From positions 1 through 24,444 of the forward strand of contig JAHFBQ010000010.1 of the NCBI GenBank assembly GCA_023249935.1: DNA of 24,444 bases, in the 5' to 3' direction. The notes under the pieces were generated by a model. The model was not told the origin of the DNA. It saw nothing but the letters and a program-made list of their open reading frames with translations, and ran no database searches. Made by a program: the position numbers and the translations under genes. Positions within the stretch are counted from its first letter, which is position 1. Every line of letters starts with the position of its first letter. This DNA comes from a bacterium. Its GTDB lineage: Bacteria; Babelota; Babeliae; Babelales; RVW-14. Of this stretch, positions 16,487 to 23,881 are shown in pieces.

Positions 16487-17708
16487 GATAAGACTCCTTT
16501 TGTGGATTTTTCGTTAACGCTGACTTTTTCTTGGTTGTGATAAATGTTTGTAAAAATAAGGGCCAAGACGTTTGCTGTGCGAAGAGTGTTGCTTGGTAAG
16601 AGTGATGTATTTCTTGTGTTCGGGGGAAATAGATCGAAAGACCGTTGGCATTGGAGAATGTACGACCATTGCGACAACCGAGTATGCATTGTTTAAAAAG
16701 GATTTTTCCTTCCTCAATAATGTTTAGAATTGATATACGGGTAGTCGTTGAGAGATTTTTTTTACTAGAAATAATATTTTCTATGAGGCGGTAAAAATCA
16801 TAAATATCAATGAAATTACCGTTATCAAATTCTGTGCATGTTCTACGAGCTTGAGCAATGCTTTTGTGTATTATATTCCTCTCCCTTGCCATAAGGCAGA
16901 TCGAAGCAAATGTGGCTATGTTTTCTTTGAGCTTTGCAATAGCAGTAAGGTCAATAGCGGACTGTGTGTACAGGTTATTGCGTTTCTCATTGAATGACGC
17001 AAAGCTGTGTACGATCAAGTCAGCAAGAGAAATTGCCGTGTGGCGTCGAGGATCCTTGATAAGTTCTTGAAAGATACCGCTGTAATGCCATCCAGGTGTA
17101 AGCTCGATATTTTCTGATGCAACAAAGATTTTTGCAAAATCCTTAATTTGATAGGCAACTTCGACCATAGCCATGAGGCATGCGTCCATGCCAATAAGAT
17201 CAATGGTTTTGCCACCAAGAACATCATGTTGAATCTTTTTTAAAGATCGTAAAAGTCCTTCGTTGGTAAGGCATTTTTTACTAGAAAAGTCATACAAGAT
17301 ACCTCGAGATTTTGCCCAACTGTGTTTTTCATCTAGGATTCCTGACCCATGATTCCATAGGATGAGTGCTTGTTTTTGAGCAGGGTATTTGGTAAAAGCC
17401 CAACGTGCTGCATCTACTAATTCAGCCTCAGGATCAGTGCCCATGTCTTGTTGTAGTGAGGCATTGTCCACAAGTTTGTTGAGGCCTATTTTGTAACGAG
17501 ATGTTGTGTGTTTGAACGGCTCATCCCATTGAACAACAATATTAGTATTTTTGGTTGAGCCGATCTTCTTGAGAATAGAAATGTTTTGGTGCATGGAAAA
17601 TGAGAGATTATTGTCACCTTGCATGACGAGCAATACGGTCCAATCCGCTAATTTTGCCTCAATGTCATATAGTGTGCAGAACAAAAGAAACAAAAGCTTC
17701 TTTGGCAT
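16473..17708 (-). CDS. Secreted clostripain-family (C11) cysteine protease, copy B
   Basis: A 411-residue protein from the ATG at 17708. The frame is open to a TTG at 17735, but only the later start gives a clean signal peptide (MPKKLLFLLFCTLYDIEA). The dyad is H120 in LILWNHGSG and C177 in LIGMDACLMAMVEVAYQ, with GLSIYFP near the C-terminus. The H-C interval is the shortest of the three copies (57 residues). The ribosome binding site is weak (GGGTGGGTG). It is first in a two-gene unit with copy C. No convincing promoter was found between 17709 and 17790. The copies are diverged, suggesting different substrates; that is inference. Confidence 0.87.
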   Translation of the reverse strand: MPKKLLFLLFCTLYDIEAKLADWTVLLVMQGDNNLSFSMHQNISILKKIGSTKNTNIVVQWDEPFKHTTSRYKIGLNKLVDNASLQQDMGTDPEAELVDAARWAFTKYPAQKQALILWNHGSGILDEKHSWAKSRGILYDFSSKKCLTNEGLLRSLKKIQHDVLGGKTIDLIGMDACLMAMVEVAYQIKDFAKIFVASENIELTPGWHYSGIFQELIKDPRRHTAISLADLIVHSFASFNEKRNNLYTQSAIDLTAIAKLKENIATFASICLMARERNIIHKSIAQARRTCTEFDNGNFIDIYDFYRLIENIISSKKNLSTTTRISILNIIEEGKILFKQCILGCRNGRTFSNANGLSIYFPRTQEIHHSYQATLFAQQTSWPLFLQTFITTKKKSALTKNPQKESYHGLL

Positions 17709-17789
17709 ATCATCACCCACCCCGTATTTTGACAATTACTTCTAAGTTTGAGTGATAGGGCGCAAGCAAACAAGGTTTCGGAAAAAATC

Positions 17790-17819
17790 AAAAAAAAGGG
17801 GCAACTCTGCGTTGCCCCC
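17790..17819 (-). terminator. Terminator of clostripain A
   Basis: GGGGCAAC and GTTGCCCC form an eight-pair stem with a five-base loop, followed on the minus strand by a run of seven T residues. It lies 23 bases after the stop and separates copy A from the B-C operon. Confidence 0.92.
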
Positions 17820-17841
17820 AAAAGAGAAGAAATACGGAATT

Positions 17842-19227
17842 TTAATATCCTTGCGTCATCAGCAGCAAATTATTCCAGCCGCAGTCTGCAACAAACTCTG
17901 TGTACATGTACGATTGGTCAATTGGTCCACTCAATGGGTAGTAAATTGATAGGCCTTTGGCGCGCGATAAACTCTTTCCCGTGGCGTTAGCAACAACACT
18001 CTGCTCAATGAGCTTAGAGGCGATATCTATTGCATCTTTTAGGGCGTCTACTGCTTGTGTAAGCAGCGGGTTCTTAGTTGTATTTTTATTAAAAATGTCT
18101 TGGAATGAGCGGTGTAGCTCTTGGAAAAATGAGTGCAAATCAACATAGGCTGATGTGCTAAATTGTAATGTGTGATTGCGTGCTTGTTTGAGAGCTTGTG
18201 TTGTTTTTCGCTGGTCAATTTCACGACATGCCATTAATTTTTGTATCACTAGATTAATACTATCGCGTAGTAGATCCATAACTTTCAGATCAATTGCTGA
18301 CTGTGTATAAAAGTTGATCTTGCTTTTGTAGAGATTTTCATAGCTTTGGACAATACCTTGAGCAGCTTCTTGGGGTGATGGTTTGCCAACGAAACGTTGT
18401 ACTATTGGGGCATATCCCCAGCCGAAAGCGAGTTCTACTTCTTGGGAGCCAACAAAGAAATCAGCATAATTTCGTATTTGGTAGCAGACTTCTGTCATGG
18501 CCATAAGGCAGGCATCCATGCCAATAAGATCAATCTTTTTATTTTTAAGCACGGTTGTTTTTATTGCTGAAAGTGCGCTAGAAAGTGTTTGATTGTTCAT
18601 GTAAGTCTTAGTGCGCTCATTAAACAAGATACCGCGGTGGCCAGCTTTGCGCAGTTGTTTTCTTGTAAGATTCTCAGGCGAATCCTCAATGTGGGTCAGT
18701 CCTTCAATCTGTACTCGTGGATTTGCAATGGTGGCCTTAGAGCGTGTAAAGCCCATCGATTGATTGCCCCAAACAGGGTCTAAAATTCCTATACCATGAT
18801 TCCATAAAATAAGAGCATATTTTTTTGCAGGATATTTACTAACGGCCCAGTTCATGGAGTCAACGAGATCTTTGGCGGCATTACCATCTATGTTCACAGG
18901 TAAGTGCATATCAAGTTCCATTTTGCCGGCATTAATTTTGTAACGCCAGACGCCATTGTGGTTTGGATCATGCCATTGAACTACGATATTAAGATCTTGG
19001 GTAGATCCTACCGTTGCCATGTCGTTGAAATTTTTTTGGGCGAATGGGCACAGTGAATTATTAGCTTGTGCATAAACCAGAAAGGTCCATTCCTTTTCAG
19101 GAGTATTGATAATGGCGGTATTAGCAGAAACAGGAGTGATTAGACATATGATTGCTAATAACCCCCACAGAATTCCCTGCTTAATTTCAAATAGACGGTA
19201 AAAAAAATTATTTTCACGGCAAAGCAT
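17842..19227 (-). CDS. Secreted clostripain-family (C11) cysteine protease, copy A
   Basis: A 461-residue protein, the longest of the trio. A charged N-terminus precedes a hydrophobic segment (GILWGLLAIICLITPVSA, likely cut near 35), consistent with a signal peptide that has a long n-region. The dyad is H144 in LILWNHGIG and C240 in LIGMDACLMAMTEVCYQ, and GLSIYYP lies near the C-terminus. The H-C interval is 96 residues, with an extra basic stretch (about 150-198, including RKQLRKAGHRG) absent from the other copies. In clostripain itself a linker between these two residues is excised on activation, so this insert could be a processing site. GGAGGGGGAG precedes the ATG. It has its own promoter and terminator. 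Confidence 0.88.
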   Translation of the reverse strand: MLCRENNFFYRLFEIKQGILWGLLAIICLITPVSANTAIINTPEKEWTFLVYAQANNSLCPFAQKNFNDMATVGSTQDLNIVVQWHDPNHNGVWRYKINAGKMELDMHLPVNIDGNAAKDLVDSMNWAVSKYPAKKYALILWNHGIGILDPVWGNQSMGFTRSKATIANPRVQIEGLTHIEDSPENLTRKQLRKAGHRGILFNERTKTYMNNQTLSSALSAIKTTVLKNKKIDLIGMDACLMAMTEVCYQIRNYADFFVGSQEVELAFGWGYAPIVQRFVGKPSPQEAAQGIVQSYENLYKSKINFYTQSAIDLKVMDLLRDSINLVIQKLMACREIDQRKTTQALKQARNHTLQFSTSAYVDLHSFFQELHRSFQDIFNKNTTKNPLLTQAVDALKDAIDIASKLIEQSVVANATGKSLSRAKGLSIYYPLSGPIDQSYMYTEFVADCGWNNLLLMTQGY

Positions 19228-19294
19228 ATCTCCCCCTCCCTACATGCAGAAATGTACTTAGTGCTTTATTAAAATCTATATCCCTACTACTCAT

Positions 19295-19322
19295 GCTATA
19301 GAATTTATTTTCAAAGAGTCAA
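19295..19322 (-). promoter_or_regulatory. Putative sigma-70 promoter for clostripain A
   Basis: On the minus strand TTGACT (19322-19317), a 16-base spacer, and TATAGC (19300-19295), giving a leader of about 60 bases before the ATG at 19227. Confidence 0.45.
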
Positions 19323-19326
19323 TAAA

Positions 19327-19339
19327 TGACAAGTTGTCA
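19327..19339. repeat. Short palindrome, possible operator
   Basis: TGACAA-G-TTGTCA is a perfect inverted repeat with one central base. It lies five bases upstream of the -35 box of the clostripain A promoter, between divergent genes. Such a position fits a regulator site, but no regulator is encoded in the window. Confidence 0.35.
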
Positions 19340-19459
19340 ATGCATTTCTATGGCTAGCCGAGGGGAGGATGGGGTGGTAGTTTGGTTAGGCAAAAGAGGG
19401 GTTTTTTGTTAGACTGGCTGGTAAATATGGCTAATGAACGAACAAAATTACAAATAAAT

Positions 19460-20524
19460 ATGAAAAAAATTGCAGTTCTTGTGTCCGGTGGTGTTGATAG
19501 TTCGGTAGTGCTGAGTTTGCTTAAAGAGCAGGGGTGTGACGTAGAAGCGTTTTATCTCAAAATTTGGCTAGAAGATGAACTTTCGTATTTAGCATCTTGT
19601 CCATGGGAAGAGGATCTTGGGTATATCCAGAAAATTTGCGACTCTCTGAGCGTTAAGCTGCATGTGATTTCGATGCAAGAAACGTATTGGCAAAAAGTTG
19701 TTGCCTATACGATCGCGCAAGTTCGTGCCGGCTGTACACCAAGCCCAGACATTTTGTGTAACGAGTTTGTCAAATTTGGGGCATTTTTTGATGTGATTGG
19801 GGATGTCTACGATGCCGTGGCGACTGGTCACTATGCTCAACGAGAAGATAGAGACGGTGTTGCATTTTTAAAATGTGCTAAGGATCCAATTAAAGATCAA
19901 ACCTACTTTCTATCTCGTCTTTCTCAAGAGCAGCTGAAGCGATCGATCTTTCCAATTGGACATCTTCTTAAATCTGAGGTTCGTTTGGCGGCTGAGCGCT
20001 TGGCTTTACCGAATAAAAACCGCAAAGATAGTCAGGGAATCTGTTTTTTGGGCAAATTTAAGTTCTCAGACTTTATTAAACATCATGTTGGTACCAAACA
20101 GGGCGATCTAGTTGAATTTGAAACAGGAAAAAAGCTTGCAGAGCATGAAGGCTTTTGGTTTTATACGCTTGGGCAGCGTAAGGGAATAGGCCTAGGGGGT
20201 GGCCCGTGGTTTGTTGTTTCTAAAGATACAAGTCGTAATATCGTTTATATATCGCGTGATTATTATGCGCAAGATAAGCAGCGGACTGCCTTTATTGCTA
20301 CAGATTGTCGGTGGATAAGCGGTGTTGTTCCATCAGGAAAATGTCGTGTCAAAATCAGGCACAGCGAGCAGTTTGATGATGCATTGATTAGTTTTAAGAA
20401 TGAAGAAAAAACGGTATTGCATGTTACCTTGAGTAAGAGTGATCAAGGAATTGCTCCTGGACAATTTGCAGTATTTTATCAGGATGATTACTGCCTGGGT
20501 GCTGGTGTAATAGTTGATGAGTAA
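19460..20524 (+). CDS. mnmA: tRNA-specific 2-thiouridylase
   Basis: A 354-residue enzyme that thiolates wobble uridine 34 of tRNAs for Lys, Glu and Gln, using ATP and sulfur from a relay. The PP-loop SGGVDS is at 9-14. The two catalytic cysteines are C100 in TPSPDILCNEFVKFGAF and C195 in KDSQGICFLG. The segment KIWLEDELSYLASCPWEEDL resembles plant plastid-type homologues more than E. coli MnmA. The start is uncertain: the frame is open to a TTG at 19382, with another ATG at 19427, and none has a clear ribosome binding site. I prefer 19460 because a weak promoter (TTGTTA at 19406, GCTAAT at 19430) would start transcription near 19442. The MBL-fold hydrolase follows 17 bases later. Confidence 0.92.
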   Translation: MKKIAVLVSGGVDSSVVLSLLKEQGCDVEAFYLKIWLEDELSYLASCPWEEDLGYIQKICDSLSVKLHVISMQETYWQKVVAYTIAQVRAGCTPSPDILCNEFVKFGAFFDVIGDVYDAVATGHYAQREDRDGVAFLKCAKDPIKDQTYFLSRLSQEQLKRSIFPIGHLLKSEVRLAAERLALPNKNRKDSQGICFLGKFKFSDFIKHHVGTKQGDLVEFETGKKLAEHEGFWFYTLGQRKGIGLGGGPWFVVSKDTSRNIVYISRDYYAQDKQRTAFIATDCRWISGVVPSGKCRVKIRHSEQFDDALISFKNEEKTVLHVTLSKSDQGIAPGQFAVFYQDDYCLGAGVIVDE

Positions 20525-20541
20525 CAGTCGAGAGGATTCTC

Positions 20542-21522
20542 ATGGTACCGCACAAGAAAAATAATCGTTTTTATAATCATGGTGAAGAAAAAGCTCGGCA
20601 TAGAATTTTAAATGTTGCTCAAGTAGCTTGGCATGTACTTGTACGTAGGTTGCAGGCGAAACGGCCACCGTTTGTTGCCAAAGGTAGCGATTTAAATAAG
20701 TGGGTTGAAACGCCCAAGTTTGGGACTGATGAAAATAAACCGTCAATAACTTGGTTTGGCCATGCTACATGTCTTGTTAAGATTGCCGGTATTACTATTC
20801 TTACCGATCCTGTGGCTGGTACGCTTGGTAGATTATTTAAAAGAAACTTGCCGCTACCACTTCCACTAGAGCAGTTGCCACATATTGACGTCATCTTGAT
20901 ATCACATAATCATCCGGATCACGTAGATATTCCTACGCTTACAGCGCTACGCCATTTCAATCCTCTTGTTTTGGTACCACAGGGCGACGCAAAACTTCTG
21001 CATCAACTTGGATTTCATCGCGTGCAAGAATGCAACTGGCATGAACTTATTGAGCTAGAAACGAATCTAGATCGAAAAAAAGTCGAACTTATTTTTTTGC
21101 CGGCTATTCATTGGTCTGGACGCGGCATACTTGACGTTAACCGCTCATTGTGGGGTAGTTGGTTGATTCGTGCGGAAGAGTTATCGGTGTATTTCGCTGG
21201 TGATTCTGCGTATGGCAAGCATTTCTCTGACCTATCTCATAGGTATGGTCCACCAGATGTGGTGTTGATGCCTATTGCTCCAGAGGAACCACGGGGCCTT
21301 ATGGCACCTTCGCATGTTGGTGTTGAAGAAGCATTGCAGGCATTTGATGATTTGGCGGCGACGCACTTTTTCCCTATTCACTGGGGAACTTTTGCTTTTG
21401 GTCTTGATAGATTTCAAGATCCAATCGAAAAATTGGAAAAACTCTGGCCGTCGAAAGCTCGTGCAGATAAGAAGCTACATATTGTTCCAGCCGGCAGGGT
21501 CGTCTTTGTGGATGAAATATGA
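20542..21522 (+). CDS. NAPE-PLD-like metallo-beta-lactamase-fold hydrolase
   Basis: A 326-residue protein of the zinc-dependent MBL superfamily, closest by eye to N-acyl-phosphatidylethanolamine phospholipase D and bacterial UlaG-like relatives. Metal-ligand motifs are SHNHPDHVD (H122, H124, D126, H127), H189 in PAIHWSGRG, D220 in YFAGDSAYG, and H279 in FPIHWGTF. ITWFGHATCLVKIAGITILTDP is the usual first strand pair. The stretch HWSGRGILDVNRSLWGSW is particularly NAPE-PLD-like. No signal peptide is seen, so it is probably cytoplasmic. GAGAGGA precedes the ATG. Its stop overlaps the next gene's start (ATGA). A phospholipid substrate is possible by family, not shown. Confidence 0.85.
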   Translation: MVPHKKNNRFYNHGEEKARHRILNVAQVAWHVLVRRLQAKRPPFVAKGSDLNKWVETPKFGTDENKPSITWFGHATCLVKIAGITILTDPVAGTLGRLFKRNLPLPLPLEQLPHIDVILISHNHPDHVDIPTLTALRHFNPLVLVPQGDAKLLHQLGFHRVQECNWHELIELETNLDRKKVELIFLPAIHWSGRGILDVNRSLWGSWLIRAEELSVYFAGDSAYGKHFSDLSHRYGPPDVVLMPIAPEEPRGLMAPSHVGVEEALQAFDDLAATHFFPIHWGTFAFGLDRFQDPIEKLEKLWPSKARADKKLHIVPAGRVVFVDEI

Positions 21523-21965
21523 TTGTTCTGGTCTGTGTTTTACTTGATTTTATAGCGAATTGTCTTACTGGTGGCTGGTATACATATTTTACAATAATAG
21601 CGATGCTTCAGCTGTTGTTTAAGGAGTGGGAAGATCTTCTGGATGTGTTCAATCTTGCCTGGATTAGTACGGGATTATTAGGTCTTTGTGCGCTTGATGT
21701 GGCAAAGTATGGACGCGGCGGCATAAGTTGGTGCATCATCCTAATGGTTTTCTGTCTGTTTTATGTAATGCGGCATTATGTTTTAAGCTCCCGGGGGACA
21801 CTTTTAGGCATAATTTCAGTTTTAGTAGTGTGTATTGACGTTTTTTGTGCCCAAATGGGGCTTCTGGGTTTTTCTGTGAACGGGGCTATGACAGCGCGTC
21901 TTTTTTTTGGTACAATGACAGGCCTATCGCTAGCTTTTTTGGGTGTGCGGGGCAGTCGCTCCTGA
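21519..21965 (+). CDS. Small hydrophobic membrane protein overlapping the rnpB 5' end
   Basis: A 148-residue protein with about four or five hydrophobic segments and few charged residues. I do not recognise a family. The ATG overlaps the stop of the MBL-fold gene by four bases (ATGA), a sign of translational coupling and the main support that it is real. Its last 29 bases coincide with the P1-P2 region of RNase P RNA, and the rnpB promoter lies inside its last 26 codons. The final residues (GVRGSRS) are therefore fixed by RNA structure rather than by protein function. It could be a chance open frame, but the uninterrupted hydrophobic pattern over 140 codons makes that less likely. Confidence 0.55.
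   Translation: MIVLVCVLLDFIANCLTGGWYTYFTIIAMLQLLFKEWEDLLDVFNLAWISTGLLGLCALDVAKYGRGGISWCIILMVFCLFYVMRHYVLSSRGTLLGIISVLVVCIDVFCAQMGLLGFSVNGAMTARLFFGTMTGLSLAFLGVRGSRS
21888..21916 (+). promoter_or_regulatory. Putative sigma-70 promoter for rnpB
   Basis: ATGACA (21888-21893), a 17-base spacer, and TACAAT (21911-21916) match the consensus well. Start is expected near 21923, about 14 bases before the P1 helix of RNase P RNA. The promoter lies inside the coding region of the small membrane protein. Confidence 0.65.
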
Positions 21966-22321
21966 AGACTTGGTAACAAGTATTTAGGGGAGGAAAGTCT
22001 GGACTCCTAACAGGAAAAGTGCCTTGTAAGGCCTTTTCTCTTACGAGAAAAGGTACAAGCAAGGGGGGTGTAAGCTCACGGAAAGTGCCACAGAAAATAA
22101 ACCGCCACTGCAAGGTGGTAAGGGTGAAACCGTGCGGTAAGAGCGCACGCCTAGGTGTAGTGATGCATCTAGAGGGAAAACCCCGCTTGGAGCAAGACAA
22201 AATAGGTAGGTTTGAGTTTCCTGTTCTTATTGACCTACGGGTATGTTGCATAGATAGATGACTGCTGCGGCCAGTTCTTCGGAGTTGTACGTACAGAATC
22301 CAGCTTACAAGTCACCCAAAA
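21937..22321 (+). ncRNA. rnpB: RNase P RNA
   Basis: The catalytic RNA that trims the 5' leader of tRNA precursors. Conserved blocks appear in the right order: GAGGAAAGTCTGGACTCC (21991-22008), ACAGAAAATAAACCGCC, GGGTGAAACCGTGCGGTAAG (22122-22141) then AGCGCACG, CAAAATAGG, and ACAGAATCCAGCTTAC (22293-22308). Helix P1 is TTTTGGGTG (21937-21945) with CACCCAAAA (22313-22321), and P3 is a short hairpin ACTTG-GTAA-CAAGT (21969-21982). Ends are set by P1, so the true 5' end may be a few bases upstream. The length of about 385 is normal. No terminator follows; the PASTA gene begins ten bases after P1, so its mRNA is probably cut from the same transcript. Confidence 0.95.
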
Positions 22322-22331
22322 GAGCTAGGGT

Positions 22332-23033
22332 ATGAAAAAAATAACCGTTCTAACAATCATAGTAGCGCCCTTTATAGTATTCCTGCTTAGTTATGGGGGG
22401 GCGTACTTTTTTCTTCAAAAATCATATGTTGTTGTACCAAGTGTGCTGGGTAAGTCAGTACGCGATGGAGCGCTTTTATTAGGGCAACGGGATCTTTTCT
22501 TGGCAGTTCTCAAGGAGCAAGAAGATCCGCTCATGAAAGATGGTACGATTATTCATCAGTTGCCGTTGTCTGGGCAGCAAAGTAAATTTCAGAAGCCTAT
22601 TTACGTTACAATCACTAAAAAAACAGAGTCAAAAAAAGCTCCAGCGTTTTTTGGGTTGAATCGGCAAGAAATAGAAGAATTAGCAAAAAAGACCAATCTT
22701 AAAGTTGCAGTTATTGAGCTTGCTGTTGCATATTCCCGAGGCATGTGTTTTGCGCAGTCACCAATGGCTGGCCAGCTTGTTCCTGATGGACTTGTGACAA
22801 CATACATCGCAAACGGTAGCAGGCAGTTACGTATGATCCCTGATGTGCGGGGGCTCGTGTACGATGATGTTGTGCCGCTACTTACAAAAGCTGGTATCAC
22901 CTCGGAGCTTTTTAATGCTTATGACGCAGGCGAATTGTCATTGCCAGATCATAAAATTGTTGATCAGAGGCCGCGCCCAGGTGTTTTTGTTGATGCTGAT
23001 AAGTCCTTGCATTTGCAACTTCAAGTTGAGTAA
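22332..23033 (+). CDS. Membrane-anchored stand-alone PASTA-domain protein
   Basis: A 233-residue protein with one N-terminal membrane helix (about 4-28) followed by three PASTA domains at about 32-97, 102-162 and 167-231, each with the pattern P-x-V-x-G then a helix and a closing Q-x-P-x-x-G turn (QLPLSG, QSPMAG, QRPRPG). PASTA domains bind peptidoglycan fragments or beta-lactams in serine/threonine kinases and penicillin-binding proteins. Here neither a kinase nor a transpeptidase domain is attached, so it is probably an outward-facing cell-wall sensor or scaffold. The ATG is ten bases after the RNase P RNA P1 helix and has only a weak ribosome binding site (GAGCTAGGG). Confidence 0.85.
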   Translation: MKKITVLTIIVAPFIVFLLSYGGAYFFLQKSYVVVPSVLGKSVRDGALLLGQRDLFLAVLKEQEDPLMKDGTIIHQLPLSGQQSKFQKPIYVTITKKTESKKAPAFFGLNRQEIEELAKKTNLKVAVIELAVAYSRGMCFAQSPMAGQLVPDGLVTTYIANGSRQLRMIPDVRGLVYDDVVPLLTKAGITSELFNAYDAGELSLPDHKIVDQRPRPGVFVDADKSLHLQLQVE

Positions 23034-23064
23034 TCTCTGTTCATTTTGCCAGATATAAAATAGT

Positions 23065-23093
23065 TTGTATTCCTCGTCCAGATCTGCTAGATT
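23065..23093 (+). promoter_or_regulatory. Putative sigma-70 promoter for the histidine-rich protein and PotA-like genes
   Basis: TTGTAT (23065-23070), a 17-base spacer, and TAGATT (23088-23093). It is in the 117-base gap after the PASTA gene, leaving about 50 bases of leader before the ATG at 23151. Confidence 0.4.
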
Positions 23094-23150
23094 GCAGAAC
23101 TTATAAGGGTTTTTAGCGGGTAGGATTAGACTTTAAAAGGTGGCGGCAAT

Positions 23151-23861
23151 ATGCACTACGACGATCATCAAAGTAAAGAGCATCTTTTGCATGCTCATGG
23201 AACGACAGAAAATAAAAATCTTTTGGAGCATCATCATACATTGTGGCATGAGATTTTATGTCATCTGCCCTATGCAATTTTCTCGGTTGCGCTTGCAATC
23301 ATTGTGTTAACGCTGCTTTCTACTGTTGCATGTATGCATGTTGCACACCGTCTTTTTCATAGCTTTCATTACCTACATATTCTTTTTGCAGCGACGGGTA
23401 CCGTTTTAATGTTTCGTAAGTATTCGAAAAGCATTACCTGGGGACTTCTTACTGGAAGTATCATCCCTGCATTGTTTTGTACGTTGTCAGATACAATATT
23501 ACCATTTCTTGGTGGCAAAGCGTTAAGCTTGGATATGTCCTTTCACTGGTGCTTTATAAGTCATCTTGATGCAGTTTTACCATTTCTTTTTATGGGAATA
23601 CTAAATGGCTGGGTGATGAGTGCACACGAGGCAAGTCGCCAAATGTTTTATTCAATTGGCTTCCATTTTTCCCATATTTTTATAAGCTCCATGGCTTCAA
23701 TTTTATATCTGATAAGCTTTGGCTTTGATGAGTGGTGGCATCATATGGGGTTTGTTTTTGGATATATCATTATCGTAGTCCTAATCCCGTGCACACTGGC
23801 GGATATTGTAGTGCCTATCGTCTTTGCACGAATACAGCGTAGTAGCAAAGCGAAGCAATAA
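23151..23861 (+). CDS. Histidine-rich polytopic membrane protein of unknown function
   Basis: A 236-residue protein with about six membrane segments between residues 38 and 225. The 35-residue N-terminal tail is unusually rich in histidine (H2, H6, H11, H14, H16, a run at 27-29, H33), and more histidines lie in or near membrane helices (MHVAHRLFHSFHYLH, and HFSHIF). I do not recognise a family. Clustered histidines in membrane proteins often bind zinc, nickel, copper or iron, so a role in metal handling is possible but not shown. AAAAGGTGG precedes the ATG. The PotA-type ATPase begins 20 bases downstream, so the two are probably co-transcribed, but it does not look like an ABC permease. Confidence 0.7.
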   Translation: MHYDDHQSKEHLLHAHGTTENKNLLEHHHTLWHEILCHLPYAIFSVALAIIVLTLLSTVACMHVAHRLFHSFHYLHILFAATGTVLMFRKYSKSITWGLLTGSIIPALFCTLSDTILPFLGGKALSLDMSFHWCFISHLDAVLPFLFMGILNGWVMSAHEASRQMFYSIGFHFSHIFISSMASILYLISFGFDEWWHHMGFVFGYIIIVVLIPCTLADIVVPIVFARIQRSSKAKQ

Positions 23862-23881
23862 TCTAAAGAGGTTGTAGGGGT

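Noticed and set aside
17729..17757. TTGACA on the plus strand as a -35 box
   Set aside because: No acceptable -10 box at 16-18 bases and no plus-strand gene downstream.
19382..19459. N-terminal extension of mnmA from the TTG at 19382
   Set aside because: No ribosome binding site, no family match for the extra residues, and a possible promoter lies within it.
22019..22261. Open frames on both strands inside 21886-22261
   Set aside because: They cover the conserved blocks of RNase P RNA and have the composition of translated structured RNA.
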